Shown piece after piece: positions 15,780 to 23,583 of a DNA stretch of 64,000 nucleotides (the stretch's first letter is position 1; each line of letters opens with the position of its first letter). The notes beneath the pieces were generated by a model. That model did not search any database. It was not told where the DNA came from and saw only the letters and a program-made list of their open reading frames with translations. The DNA is from Flavisolibacter longurius (lineage in GTDB: Bacteria; Bacteroidota; Bacteroidia; Chitinophagales; Chitinophagaceae), in NCBI GenBank assembly GCA_014163555.1, contig JACJGO010000002.1:124001-188000 (forward strand), given 5' to 3'. The position numbers and the translations under genes were made by a program.

Positions 15780-16808
15780 TTATGTGAATTCTTGTAGTGA
15801 AGTTGACAGGCGTTTATGCTTATCCTGATAATGACGCATGTATTGTGCCTTCATTTCGGGATCCAGGAAGCTATTCTCTACCTTATCCTGTACTGCTTCT
15901 GTTTCGTCCAGGAATTTCAACAGCAGCCTTTTTATCCTGACCGGAACCAATCCTATCCGTTTCCCGAATTCATAGAAGTCATCAAAGCAATAGTGCCCGT
16001 AGGTAGCAAAGCTGGGATGTTCGTGATCGTTTTCATAAAGGCCGTCACTCAGCCCCATATCACCATCATCGATATGGATACGGGTATTGATCAAATCATA
16101 GGCCGGCGCCAAAAAAGCATCGCCCTCGCCCTGGCAGTCGATCCTTGAAAAGTTTTTCAGATGCGCATCGCCGTTTGAAAACAGGTAGTTAAACACCACC
16201 AGCCTGAAAAAGGCCTCCTTGGTGGGAATATTCGCCGGTATATACTTATCAATCAACCCCGCAATGCCTTCGTAGCTGTAGGTATATTTAAAATCTCTTC
16301 CGCCATTCATGCTGGTAAGGCCTGCGATAGACGCAAAGTCTTCTTTTAAACACCGGGTGCCGTCTGCTTTTACGTCAAAACGCCTTGTTATGTAAGCCGG
16401 AACGCCATCGTTAAAAAATATGAGTGCACACCTAGCCGTTGGCATCTTGTACACCTGGGCTGCGATTTGCATGGTCAGGTGCTCGTTTGCCGGTACCTGG
16501 GCCGTATGCAGTAAATCGACAGGGACCGGCTTTAAAATGTACTCACCACCTTTATCGGTAAGGGCCAATTGTTTCGAATCACTATCGTATCGTAAAGAAT
16601 ATTTTTCCTGCACGCCCGAGATCGAAATCCGGCTCCTGCTTTCCAGGAATAACCTTTTTTGTTCGCCCTCTTTTTGCGGGGAAGAAAAAGGCAGTATGTG
16701 CGAGATCTTTTTACCACCAAAGGTTTCCCTTATACAACGCGGCGAATAGGTTGTATACCCTTTTGCCAGGGTACCCGGACAAACCTGTATAGTGGTTGGG
16801 TCAATCAT
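15780..16808 (-). CDS. HipA-like serine/threonine kinase toxin, HipT type
   Basis: A 342-residue protein with the HipA catalytic core but without the HipA N-terminal subdomain, which is a separate gene upstream. The Gly-rich loop reads RISISGVQEK with Ser62 and Ser64, matching the SIS motif whose serines are autophosphorylated in HipT of E. coli O127. Catalytic residues are visible in NGDAHLKN (212-219, Asp214 and Asn219) and PAYDL (Asp238). E. coli HipT phosphorylates tryptophanyl-tRNA synthetase; the target here is not known. Overlaps the HipS-like gene by 8 nt. Third gene in order hipB-hipS-hipT. Confidence 0.85.
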   Translation of the reverse strand: MIDPTTIQVCPGTLAKGYTTYSPRCIRETFGGKKISHILPFSSPQKEGEQKRLFLESRSRISISGVQEKYSLRYDSDSKQLALTDKGGEYILKPVPVDLLHTAQVPANEHLTMQIAAQVYKMPTARCALIFFNDGVPAYITRRFDVKADGTRCLKEDFASIAGLTSMNGGRDFKYTYSYEGIAGLIDKYIPANIPTKEAFFRLVVFNYLFSNGDAHLKNFSRIDCQGEGDAFLAPAYDLINTRIHIDDGDMGLSDGLYENDHEHPSFATYGHYCFDDFYEFGKRIGLVPVRIKRLLLKFLDETEAVQDKVENSFLDPEMKAQYMRHYQDKHKRLSTSLQEFT

Positions 16809-17124
16809 TTTCTCTTACTGTTATCGCTCCAATTGTTTCATGGGCTGCTGTCTTTAACAGCATTCCAAAGTGATCCGCTTCATCTATTTTTAACGCACGA
16901 CTTTGCAGCTTCCTGTTCACTCCCTCGCTTAGCATATTAAAAAAGAAAGGGAAAAGGAATGCTGAGCGATGGTGCTGCTTCCATTTGGGTAGCGTTACGC
17001 TGATGGAAGGCAGGTGGGTATTATAGAAATAGTCATCGTCATAATGAAATACATATTCACCGCTATCTGTTTCTGTTATTACTCCGGCTAATATGTCGTT
17101 ATAATACACTTTTCCCTGTCTCAT
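16801..17124 (-). CDS. HipA N-terminal domain protein, HipS-like antitoxin
   Basis: A 107-residue free-standing version of the HipA N-terminal subdomain. It begins MRQGKVYYNDILAGVITETD and contains PSISVTLPKW and the FFFNMLSEG segment typical of this domain, which in full-length HipA precedes the kinase. In the HipBST system the separate HipS is the antitoxin that inhibits HipT. It overlaps the downstream kinase gene by 8 nt and the upstream helix-turn-helix gene by 26 nt, so the three are translated together. Confidence 0.8.
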   Translation of the reverse strand: MRQGKVYYNDILAGVITETDSGEYVFHYDDDYFYNTHLPSISVTLPKWKQHHRSAFLFPFFFNMLSEGVNRKLQSRALKIDEADHFGMLLKTAAHETIGAITVREND

Positions 17125-17335
17125 CTCCTAAAGACTTAACCTGAAGTTTCATTTCAAGGCCTAAAATGTCCAGAACCTTCAACCAGGACTGGAGTGCTGT
17201 GCTATGCTCACCATTCTCTATCGACCGTATGGTTCGGTCTGTTAGCCCCGTGAGCTCAGCCATATCTGCCTGGGTATATTTTAGAAAGGCTCTCCTGTTT
17301 TTTATTATGGTAGCTAACTCGTTTACATTGGACAT
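17099..17335 (-). CDS. HipB-like helix-turn-helix regulator
   Basis: From the ATG at 17335 the product is 78 residues: MSNVNELATIIKNRRAFLKY, then TQADMAELTGLTDRTIRSIENG, an XRE fold with the recognition helix DRTIRSIE. The open frame runs 99 nt further upstream to 17434, but a promoter-like TATATTTG box (17386-17393) lies in that part, so the shorter start is preferred. It should bind its own promoter region, where two GGAAA-TTTCC palindromes are found. First gene of the hipBST-like operon. Confidence 0.85.
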   Translation of the reverse strand: MSNVNELATIIKNRRAFLKYTQADMAELTGLTDRTIRSIENGEHSTALQSWLKVLDILGLEMKLQVKSLGDETGKSVL

Positions 17336-17385
17336 AAAACCGGAACTATTTATCCTATTTGTTGTTTTTGCACTGCTTACAAACG

Positions 17386-17393
17386 CAAATATA
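17386..17393 (-). promoter_or_regulatory. -7 box of the hipBST-like operon
   Basis: On the minus strand the sequence is TATATTTG, a perfect match to the Bacteroidota -7 consensus TAnnTTTG. It lies about 50 nt before the chosen hipB start at 17335. No clear -33 TTTG was found, but the palindrome at 17403-17416 covers that region. Confidence 0.55.
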
Positions 17394-17402
17394 CGTGAAA
17401 AC

Positions 17403-17416
17403 GGAAATATATTTCC
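17403..17416. promoter_or_regulatory. Candidate HipB operator 1
   Basis: GGAAATATATTTCC is a perfect 14-base palindrome that overlaps the region just upstream of the hipB -7 box. A regulator bound here would block RNA polymerase, as expected for toxin-antitoxin autorepression. Confidence 0.5.
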
Positions 17417-17462
17417 TATTGTGTGGAAATTCAATACAAGTCAAGGTATTTTTACCCGCAAG

Positions 17463-17476
17463 CGGAAATATTTTTC
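17463..17476. promoter_or_regulatory. Candidate HipB operator 2
   Basis: GGAAATATTTTTCC shares both half-sites (GGAAA and TTTCC) and the same spacing with the palindrome at 17403. The centres are exactly 60 bases apart, close to six helical turns, which would allow cooperative binding. Confidence 0.45.
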
Positions 17477-17616
17477 CGGGATTGTCCTCAAAAACCACTG
17501 GAAGACTTAGTCTGGCTATACAGGCGTGACAAGTTTACTACTAAGAAAACGGGCAACGCAAACAAAAGTCCAATAGAGCATTGATAATAAATTAGCTATT
17601 TAAATCAACCTATGAT

Positions 17617-17658
17617 GTGGGGCGGGACCGGTATTCATCTCCTTGCTCTACCGCACCA
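17617..17658 (-). pseudogene. Decayed tRNA-Phe fragment
   Basis: Minus strand reads GGTGCGGTAGAGCAAGGAG, then ATGAA, ACCGG and CCGCCCCAC. It matches the intact tRNA-Phe but lacks the D-loop (loss between the two GGTAG/CGGTAG repeats) and part of the anticodon and T arms. The 5' flank also matches that of the true tRNA (CCTTCC on the plus strand). Together with 15688-15766 it frames the hipBST-like genes. Confidence 0.65.
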
Positions 17659-17670
17659 ACCTTCCTGGTT

Positions 17671-18018
17671 TTATCCTTTAAAGCAGTGATGCGGGTCTTT
17701 CTCCACTTCCAACAGGAATCGTTGCAGGTTGCCGTTCCATTCCAATGGCTCGTACCGTTGCCATTTGCCATTGGCACGCAGCCAGAAAATATTCCATTGC
17801 TTTTTTGTTTCCACCCAGGTAGCTTTGGCATAATCGTGTTGACGTATGATGGACTTGTTGTCCCATTGCGGCCGTATCTCGAACAGGTAAACGGAGGCTT
17901 TCTCCAACCGCCAGCCAAGGTCCAGCTTATTGCGGATAGCCTCCGGTGGACGGCGCCTTTCGATGTAGTCATCCATCATGGCCGAGATTTGAGAAATTTG
18001 CTTCGGTGTTAACGCCAT
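17671..18018 (-). CDS. DUF3024 domain protein
   Basis: From the ATG at 18018 the product is 115 residues, the family's usual size; a longer frame from 18093 adds 25 unlikely residues. Signature segments are RRRPPEAIRNKLDLGWR, FEIRPQWDN, KATWVETKKQWNIFWLRAN and the C-terminal DPHHCFKG. DUF3024 proteins are small, cytoplasmic and without known function. The last 18 codons are repeated in decayed form at 19146-19197 beside the intact tRNA-Phe, so this gene end and the tRNA have been copied together or separated by recombination. Confidence 0.8.
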   Translation of the reverse strand: MALTPKQISQISAMMDDYIERRRPPEAIRNKLDLGWRLEKASVYLFEIRPQWDNKSIIRQHDYAKATWVETKKQWNIFWLRANGKWQRYEPLEWNGNLQRFLLEVEKDPHHCFKG

Positions 18019-18253
18019 CGGTTGTAAAGTTAGTAACGAATGGTATTTCAACCCAGGCCGCAGCGCCGGCAGAACGGATGGCATGCCAACCAAGTCATTC
18101 CCTATTTACACTATCCGACTATCTTTCCTCATATTAAAAATAATCCCCACCAATTCACCCCCGTTTTCTTATATTCGAAGTCACGTCCCTACGGTTAACC
18201 CTCTCCGTGCCCCGCCAGCAAAGGATTTTATTACCTCACATAAACTACCAACC

Positions 18254-18826
18254 ATGAGAAAAAATCCCTTTTTCGGCACGCTCCTTTTTTCCGCCCTGCT
18301 GCTGGCATCCTGCCAGAAAGAAGCCCGCTTAACCACGGCCGGCGAAGCCTCCGCCTCCGAACAGGCGGCGTCCGCAAAAGCCGGTAAGCCGGCGGCCCAC
18401 CACGTAGCCCATTCACCCGAGTCGGACCTGCTGAAAGCTGTCCGCAGCGCTACGGCAAGGTTCCATTCCACCAACCAGGCGGAGATGGCCGGGTATCTAT
18501 CGTCCAACCATTGCGTTTCGGTGCCGGGCCTTGGCGGCATGGGTTACCATTGGGCCAATCCAACGCTGGTAGACGCCGAATTTGACCCGCTGCAACCTGA
18601 GGCCGTGCTGTACGCCACGGCTCCGAACGGAAAGCTGCGCCTGATAGCCGTAGAGTATATTGTGCTGAAAGAACCCGGGATGGCCTGGCCCATGTTTGGC
18701 GACCAGGCATTCGACGATGGCGGCACACCCGATCCCCGCCCACACTGGAGCCTGCATGTGTGGCTGTACGAGAACAACCCTGCCGGTATGTTCACACCGT
18801 TTAATCCCAACATCACCTGTCCCTAG
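18254..18826 (+). CDS. Hypothetical lipoprotein (190 aa)
   Basis: The ATG at 18254 gives MRKNPFFGTLLFSALLLASC, a lipoprotein signal with lipobox LLASC; the frame before it was discarded. The mature part is Ala-rich to about residue 60 and then holds a conserved-looking region (SVPGLGGMGYHW, VLYATAPNGKLRLIAVEY, HWSLHVWLYENNPAGMF, NPNITC). Similar hypothetical proteins with the same GMGYHW and NPAGMF segments occur widely in bacteria; their function is not known. A strong terminator follows at 18922. Confidence 0.75.
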   Translation: MRKNPFFGTLLFSALLLASCQKEARLTTAGEASASEQAASAKAGKPAAHHVAHSPESDLLKAVRSATARFHSTNQAEMAGYLSSNHCVSVPGLGGMGYHWANPTLVDAEFDPLQPEAVLYATAPNGKLRLIAVEYIVLKEPGMAWPMFGDQAFDDGGTPDPRPHWSLHVWLYENNPAGMFTPFNPNITCP

Positions 18827-18921
18827 CCATGAACCTGCTGCCTGCCCCCTCAACGCCTGCAGCCAAATCCAATTGATCGTTTCCAGGACAGCACAAAAGC
18901 AGGCAGCGAAAAAAGAAAAAC

Positions 18922-18948
18922 AAAAGCCCCGGCCGTACCGGGGCTTTT
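18922..18948. terminator. Intrinsic terminator after the lipoprotein gene
   Basis: Arms AAAAGCCCCGG and CCGGGGCTTTT form an 11-bp stem with a 5-base loop. It lies 96 nt after the stop at 18826 and is symmetric enough to work in both directions. Confidence 0.75.
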
Positions 18949-19145
18949 GCCGTAAGAAGAAAAGCGGCTGGAACCGCCACCGCACCGGAAGGCCGGATGG
19001 CCATCTACCAATTGGCAAGGGACAACTGGCAATAGACAAGCAGTATGTACGTGCAACTATATACGCCCCGTTTTCCTGTGCAACCGGCGCCGTGGGATTA
19101 ACGGTTAAGCGATACCGTTTTGCCTGAAACTATGTTTCAATTGGT

Positions 19146-19197
19146 TTATCCTTTAAAGCAGTGGTGCGAGTCTGTTTATACTTTCAGCAGGAAGCGT
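19146..19197 (-). pseudogene. Decayed copy of the DUF3024 gene 3' end
   Basis: Minus strand translation gives RFLLKV, a stop, then TDSHHCFKG and a stop, matching RFLLEVEKDPHHCFKG at the end of the DUF3024 protein. DNA identity covers TTTATCCTTTAAAGCAGTG and the bases around it. The rest of the gene is absent. It lies about 280 nt downstream of the intact tRNA-Phe in its direction of transcription. Confidence 0.65.
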
Positions 19198-19445
19198 GAC
19201 GCTATTCCTCACTTGGGTAAAAATGCCTCGTTATTACCTACATGGATTTATAGCTTACCAGTTTAATGCGAAAAAATGCACTTTACGTAAAAAGAAAGCA
19301 TCTGTTAAGGCAACCTCTTTTTTACAAGAGAAAAAACATGAAAATTGCTACAGGTTTTTCCAACACATGTCAGAAAACGCATTTTTTAACTTGTGTTCAC
19401 GAAGCAGTAAAAGTCAGGTTGGGAATTTCTATTCGGAGGAAAATA

Positions 19446-19476
19446 AAAAGCCCCCGGTACAATACCGAGGGCTCTT
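19446..19476 (-). terminator. Terminator of tRNA-Phe
   Basis: On the minus strand a GC-rich stem (AAGAGCCCTCGGTA paired with TACCGGGGGCTT, one mismatch) is followed by TTTTTATTT. It starts only a few bases after the tRNA 3' end. Confidence 0.75.
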
Positions 19477-19479
19477 CTG

Positions 19480-19552
19480 TGGTGTGGGCCGGGATCGAAC
19501 CGGCGACACAAGGATTTTCAGTCCTTTGCTCTACCGACTGAGCTACCGCACC
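19480..19552 (-). tRNA. tRNA-Phe (GAA)
   Basis: A 73-base cloverleaf on the minus strand. D stem GCTC/GAGC, anticodon stem AAGGA/TCCTT with loop CTGAAAA giving anticodon GAA, and T stem GCCGG/CCGGC with loop TTCGATC. The acceptor stem GGTGCGG/CCACACC has one C-A mismatch. CCA is not encoded. A terminator follows. Two decayed relatives lie at 15688 and 17617, so the locus seems to be an integration target. Confidence 0.95.
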
Positions 19553-19730
19553 AGCCTTCCGCTAAGCGGGCAGCAAAAATAAGGGAATCAGCTTGATAAA
19601 ACAGCAAGTTCACCCAAGACTTTCTTAAAAAAATTTGGCCAAGAGAGGGCAGAAAGAGAAAAGGAGAAAAAGAGAGAAGCCCTTTGTCGCTTTTCTCCTC
19701 CTGTCTTCGGACCTGAATAGCGGGAAAAGA

Positions 19731-19766
19731 AAAAGGAGCGGAAAGATTTCTCCTTCCACTCCTTTT
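19731..19766 (-). terminator. Terminator of recQ
   Basis: Minus strand arms AAAAGGAG-T-GGAA and TTCC-G-CTCCTTTT form a 13-bp stem around a loop of ten bases, 19 nt after the recQ stop. The stem ends in T residues. Confidence 0.65.
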
Positions 19767-19784
19767 CTCTTTTATCTCTTAGCG

Positions 19785-22052
19785 CTAATTGCCGTACACG
19801 CTCAAAAACTTTATGCGCATGATCTTTAGTTGTTCCCAGTTGTAGTTACCATCCGAAAGTTCCTGCTGCGCCACTTCCAGCGAAGAGGTTTCGCAGCCCT
19901 TGAAATATTCCAGGATCTCTTCCTGCTCGTACTCGTCGAGCATGTCGGAGATGGCGTAATCGAGGTTTAGCTTGGTGCCCGAAGCGGCGATGGTTTCCAT
20001 TTCCTCCAGCAGGCTGTCGAGGCGCAGGTCCTTGTTCCTGGCAATCATCTCCAGCGGGATCTTTTTATCCACCTGCTGGATGATGTGCACTTTGTTGCTG
20101 CTTTTGTTCACCACGCTCTTCATCACAAAATCATCGGGCTTCACAATGTTGTTGTCCTCCACGTATTGGGCAATCAGCTCAATAAAGGGCTTGCCGTAGC
20201 GGATGGCTTTGCCCTTGCTCACGCCCTGGCATTTTTCCAGTTCGGCGGTGGTGGTGGGGTACATGGTGGCCATGTCCTGCAGGGAGGTTTCGAGGAAGAT
20301 CACAAAAGGCGGCAGGTTCTTGCGCCTGGCTTCTTTCTGGCGAAGCTCCTTCAGCATGTTGAAAAGCTTTTCGTCCAGGGCCACACCCGCACCGGTATCG
20401 GCTGTGCCTTCTTCGTCGTCTTCGTCGGCATTATCATAAAGGTGGTTGAGCACAACCGGGAAGGATTTGGGTTTCTTGTAGAAGTCCTCACCCTTTTTGG
20501 TCAGCTTCAGCACGCCGTATTCTTCAATGTCTTTTGTCAGCAGGCCTTCGAGCAGCATCTGGCGGATCAGCGAGTTCCAGAAATGGTCGTTCTGTGCCTT
20601 GCCGATGCCGAATTCTTCAAGCCCGTCGTGGCGGAACATTTTGATCTGCGGCGTCAGGTGCCCGGTGATGATGCGAACCGTATAATCGGTGGCAAACCGT
20701 TCATCCAGGGCCTTGATAACTTTGATGGCCTGGACGACATTGTCCTTTGCTTCCACTTTTTCTTTCGGGTGCAGACAGTTGTCGCAGGCGCCACAGTTCT
20801 CGTCGGGATACACTTCGCCAAAATAGCTCATGAGGATCTTGCGGCGGCAAACCCCGCTTTCGGCATAAGCCACGCTTTCGTTGATGAGCTGCGCTCCCAC
20901 TTCGCGTTCGCTGAGCGGTTTGTCACGCATCAGGTGCTCCAGTTTGGAAACGTCTTTGTGCGAATAATACAGGATACATTTTCCTTCCAATCCGTCGCGG
21001 CCGGCCCGGCCGGTTTCCTGGTAATAGTTTTCTATTGATTTGGGAATGTTATAGTGAATTACAAAACGAATGTCCGGCTTGTCGATACCCATGCCAAAGG
21101 CGATGGTGGCCACAATCACCTGCACGTCTTCGTTCAGGAACTGGTCCTGCCGGTCGGAGCGGAGTTTGGCATCCAGGCCTGCGTGGTAGGCTACGGCCTT
21201 GATGCCGTTGGCCATCAGCATATCGGCCAGTTCTTCGGTAGTCTTTCTATTTAAGGTATAAATAATGCCGCTCTTGCCCTTGTTCTGCACGATGAATTTG
21301 ATCATGCTTTTCAGGGTCTGGTCTTTTTTCACCTTGGGCAGGATCTCGTAATAAAGATTGGCGCGGTTGAACGAAGAGATAAAGATGTTGGGGTCACGCA
21401 GGCCAAGGTTCTTCACAATATCGCTCTGCACTTTGGGCGTAGCTGTAGCCGTGAGGGCAATCACCGGCGAACCGGGGCTGATCACATCCATCATCTCTCG
21501 CAGGCGGCGGTATTCGGGGCGGAAATCATGTCCCCACTCCGAGATACAGTGGGCTTCGTCCACCGCAAAAAAGGAAATTTCCAGGTCGGAGAAAAAGTCG
21601 AGGTTATCCTGCTTTGTCAGGGTCTCGGGGGCCACGTATAACATTTTGGTGCGGCCTGATTTCAGGTCGTCGTGCACCTCTTTAATTTCTTTTTTGGACA
21701 GGGTGGAGTTCAGGAAGTGGGCCACATCGTCTTTGCTGCTGTAGCTGCGTACCAGGTCCACTTGGTTTTTCATCAGGGCAATCAGCGGGCTTACCACAAT
21801 GGCAACACCCGGGCTGATCATGGCCGGCAACTGGTAGCAAAGGCTTTTGCCGCCACCGGTGGGCATGATCACAAAGGTATCCTTGCCCGAAAGCAGGGAA
21901 TTGATGGCATCCTCCTGCTTTCCTTTAAAACCTTTGAAACCGAAATATTCTAACAGGGAATTTCTGAGGTCAGCACCACTTTTTTTGGCGGTGATAGTCT
22001 TTGTGGTTTTGGTAGTTTTTGTCTGGTTTTTCTTTACCGTAGGCATCTTCAA
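19785..22052 (-). CDS. recQ: ATP-dependent DNA helicase RecQ
   Basis: A 755-residue RecQ helicase that unwinds DNA 3' to 5' in recombination and fork repair. After a Lys/Thr-rich start come Walker A ([10 protein letters not shown]), the DEAH box in [19 protein letters not shown], the SF2 motif VI region ([10 protein letters not shown]), the zinc-binding cysteines (CRRK ... CGACDNC), a winged-helix region and an HRDC-like domain near residues 530-610 ([14 protein letters not shown]). A further C-terminal acidic helical extension is usual in Bacteroidota. Start chosen at the first ATG (22052); the next Met is two codons on. Confidence 0.95.
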   Translation of the reverse strand: MKMPTVKKNQTKTTKTTKTITAKKSGADLRNSLLEYFGFKGFKGKQEDAINSLLSGKDTFVIMPTGGGKSLCYQLPAMISPGVAIVVSPLIALMKNQVDLVRSYSSKDDVAHFLNSTLSKKEIKEVHDDLKSGRTKMLYVAPETLTKQDNLDFFSDLEISFFAVDEAHCISEWGHDFRPEYRRLREMMDVISPGSPVIALTATATPKVQSDIVKNLGLRDPNIFISSFNRANLYYEILPKVKKDQTLKSMIKFIVQNKGKSGIIYTLNRKTTEELADMLMANGIKAVAYHAGLDAKLRSDRQDQFLNEDVQVIVATIAFGMGIDKPDIRFVIHYNIPKSIENYYQETGRAGRDGLEGKCILYYSHKDVSKLEHLMRDKPLSEREVGAQLINESVAYAESGVCRRKILMSYFGEVYPDENCGACDNCLHPKEKVEAKDNVVQAIKVIKALDERFATDYTVRIITGHLTPQIKMFRHDGLEEFGIGKAQNDHFWNSLIRQMLLEGLLTKDIEEYGVLKLTKKGEDFYKKPKSFPVVLNHLYDNADEDDEEGTADTGAGVALDEKLFNMLKELRQKEARRKNLPPFVIFLETSLQDMATMYPTTTAELEKCQGVSKGKAIRYGKPFIELIAQYVEDNNIVKPDDFVMKSVVNKSSNKVHIIQQVDKKIPLEMIARNKDLRLDSLLEEMETIAASGTKLNLDYAISDMLDEYEQEEILEYFKGCETSSLEVAQQELSDGNYNWEQLKIMRIKFLSVYGN

Positions 22053-22538
22053 TAATTTTTTCGCTTTAAAAAGCTTTCATTCGATCACATTCTCTTTTCA
22101 ACAGCAAGGCAAACCTTCAGGGCTTCGTCCATTTTCGGAAAAAGGTACAGCTTTACAGTAGCAGTGGAAACCCTTTCGGGCTGTTTGTAAAAGTTAGCGA
22201 ATTTAACCCTGAAAAAATTCTTTAAAAAGAGAAAATAGTTAAAATGACAACTAATAACCATGGACAGGCTGGATTGTCGATGGATTAGCAGGATTGGTCT
22301 GAAACCGCTGTTTCCGGCCGTTTCGCATCCTCATTAAATGTTAAAAACCGGCTTCCTGAAGGAAGATTACGCTTCTACCATTGAGGATCCGAATCAGCAA
22401 TCAAAAACTAAAACTTCGTCTCGTTGGGCCTCTCCTTCTCTGCCCATTCCATCCCATACGCGTAAGCCAGTACCAAGAACAGCGCTACCGCTTCTGAATA
22501 ATCCAGAGAATCCTTTCCAAATCCAACCAATCTGCGGT
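22053..22538. other. Divergent intergenic region between recQ and kdsD
   Basis: About 490 bases holding both promoters. Around 22266-22295 there is a GGATT-containing microrepeat (CTGGATTGTCGATGGATTAG) of a kind also seen at 28268-28300. No gene is supported. Confidence 0.5.
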
Positions 22539-22546
22539 TATTTTTG
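22539..22546 (+). promoter_or_regulatory. -7 box of kdsD
   Basis: TATTTTTG matches TAnnTTTG exactly. Only 11 bases separate it from the ATG at 22558, so the mRNA leader would be very short. Confidence 0.5.
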
Positions 22547-22557
22547 CGCCCTTGAAC

Positions 22558-23520
22558 ATGAACGATACGATACGAAAGGCCGCCATACGCACCATTACCA
22601 TGGAAGCCGAGGCGGTAACCGGCCTGCTGGCAGGATTGGACGAGAGCTTTGACGCTGCCATAAACTGCCTGGCCGCCTGCACCGGACGCATTGTAGTGAG
22701 CGGCATCGGCAAAAGCGCCATCATTGCCCAGAAGATCGTGGCCACCTTTAACTCCACCGGTTCGCCGGCCCTTTTCCTGCATGCTGCCGACGCCATTCAT
22801 GGTGACCTGGGTATGGTGCAGCAGGAAGACGTGGTGATGATCATCAGCAAAAGCGGTGAAAGCCCCGAGATCAAGGTACTTGTGCCGCTGATCAAAAATT
22901 TTGGCAACTGCCTCATGGCCATCACTGGCAACACCGCCTCTTACCTGGCCAAAAAATCTGACTTTATTTTCAATACCACGGTGGCGCAGGAAGCCTGTCC
23001 AAACAACCTGGCCCCTACCACCAGCACCACGGCCCAATTGGTGATGGGCGATGCCATTGCCGTTTGCCTGATGGAAACAAAAGGTTTCAACCCGGAAGAT
23101 TTTGCCAAGCTGCACCCGGGTGGTACGCTGGGCAAAAAGCTATACCTACGGGTGGCGGATCTTTATCCCGAAAACGGCCGTCCCGAAGTAAAGGCGATGC
23201 AAACGGTGAAGGAAGTAATCATGGAAATCACCCGGACACGGCTGGGGGTTACGGCGGTTACCGGCGAAGACGGGGCACTGATTGGCATTGTGACCGATGG
23301 CGACATTCGCCGCATGCTGCAAAAAAGCGACAGCATCAGCCATATCCTGGCCAGGGATATCATGACCCAAAACCCGAAAACAATTCGCCCTTCCGAGATG
23401 GCGGTGAATGCGCTGGACATTATGCGCAAGGCTGAAATCACCCAATTAGTTGTTGCCGAAAATGATGCTTACCTTGGCATCCTTCATTTGCACGACCTGG
23501 TGAAAGAAGGCCTGATTTAA
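22558..23520 (+). CDS. kdsD: Arabinose-5-phosphate isomerase (KpsF/GutQ family)
   Basis: A 320-residue protein from ATG 22558 (a TTG two codons earlier is possible). Residues about 35-200 form a SIS sugar-isomerase domain (GRIVVSGIGKSAIIAQKI, ISKSGESPEI, APTTSTTAQLVMGDAIAV, KLHPGGTLGKK). Two CBS domains follow (LGVTAVTGEDGALIGIVTDGD and MTQNPKTIRP ... LVVAENDAYLGILHLHDL). It converts ribulose 5-phosphate to arabinose 5-phosphate, the first step of Kdo synthesis for lipopolysaccharide. Cytoplasmic. The next gene, manC, is 63 nt away on the same strand and also serves polysaccharide synthesis. Confidence 0.92.
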   Translation: MNDTIRKAAIRTITMEAEAVTGLLAGLDESFDAAINCLAACTGRIVVSGIGKSAIIAQKIVATFNSTGSPALFLHAADAIHGDLGMVQQEDVVMIISKSGESPEIKVLVPLIKNFGNCLMAITGNTASYLAKKSDFIFNTTVAQEACPNNLAPTTSTTAQLVMGDAIAVCLMETKGFNPEDFAKLHPGGTLGKKLYLRVADLYPENGRPEVKAMQTVKEVIMEITRTRLGVTAVTGEDGALIGIVTDGDIRRMLQKSDSISHILARDIMTQNPKTIRPSEMAVNALDIMRKAEITQLVVAENDAYLGILHLHDLVKEGLI

Positions 23521-23583
23521 ACACGAATTTTTACACGGATTACACCAATTATTTACACGAATTAGAAACCAGCCAACATAGAA

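Noticed and set aside
20085-21038. 317-codon plus-strand frame
   Set aside because: It is antisense to recQ, whose motifs are unambiguous; His/Phe-rich sequence typical of an antisense shadow.
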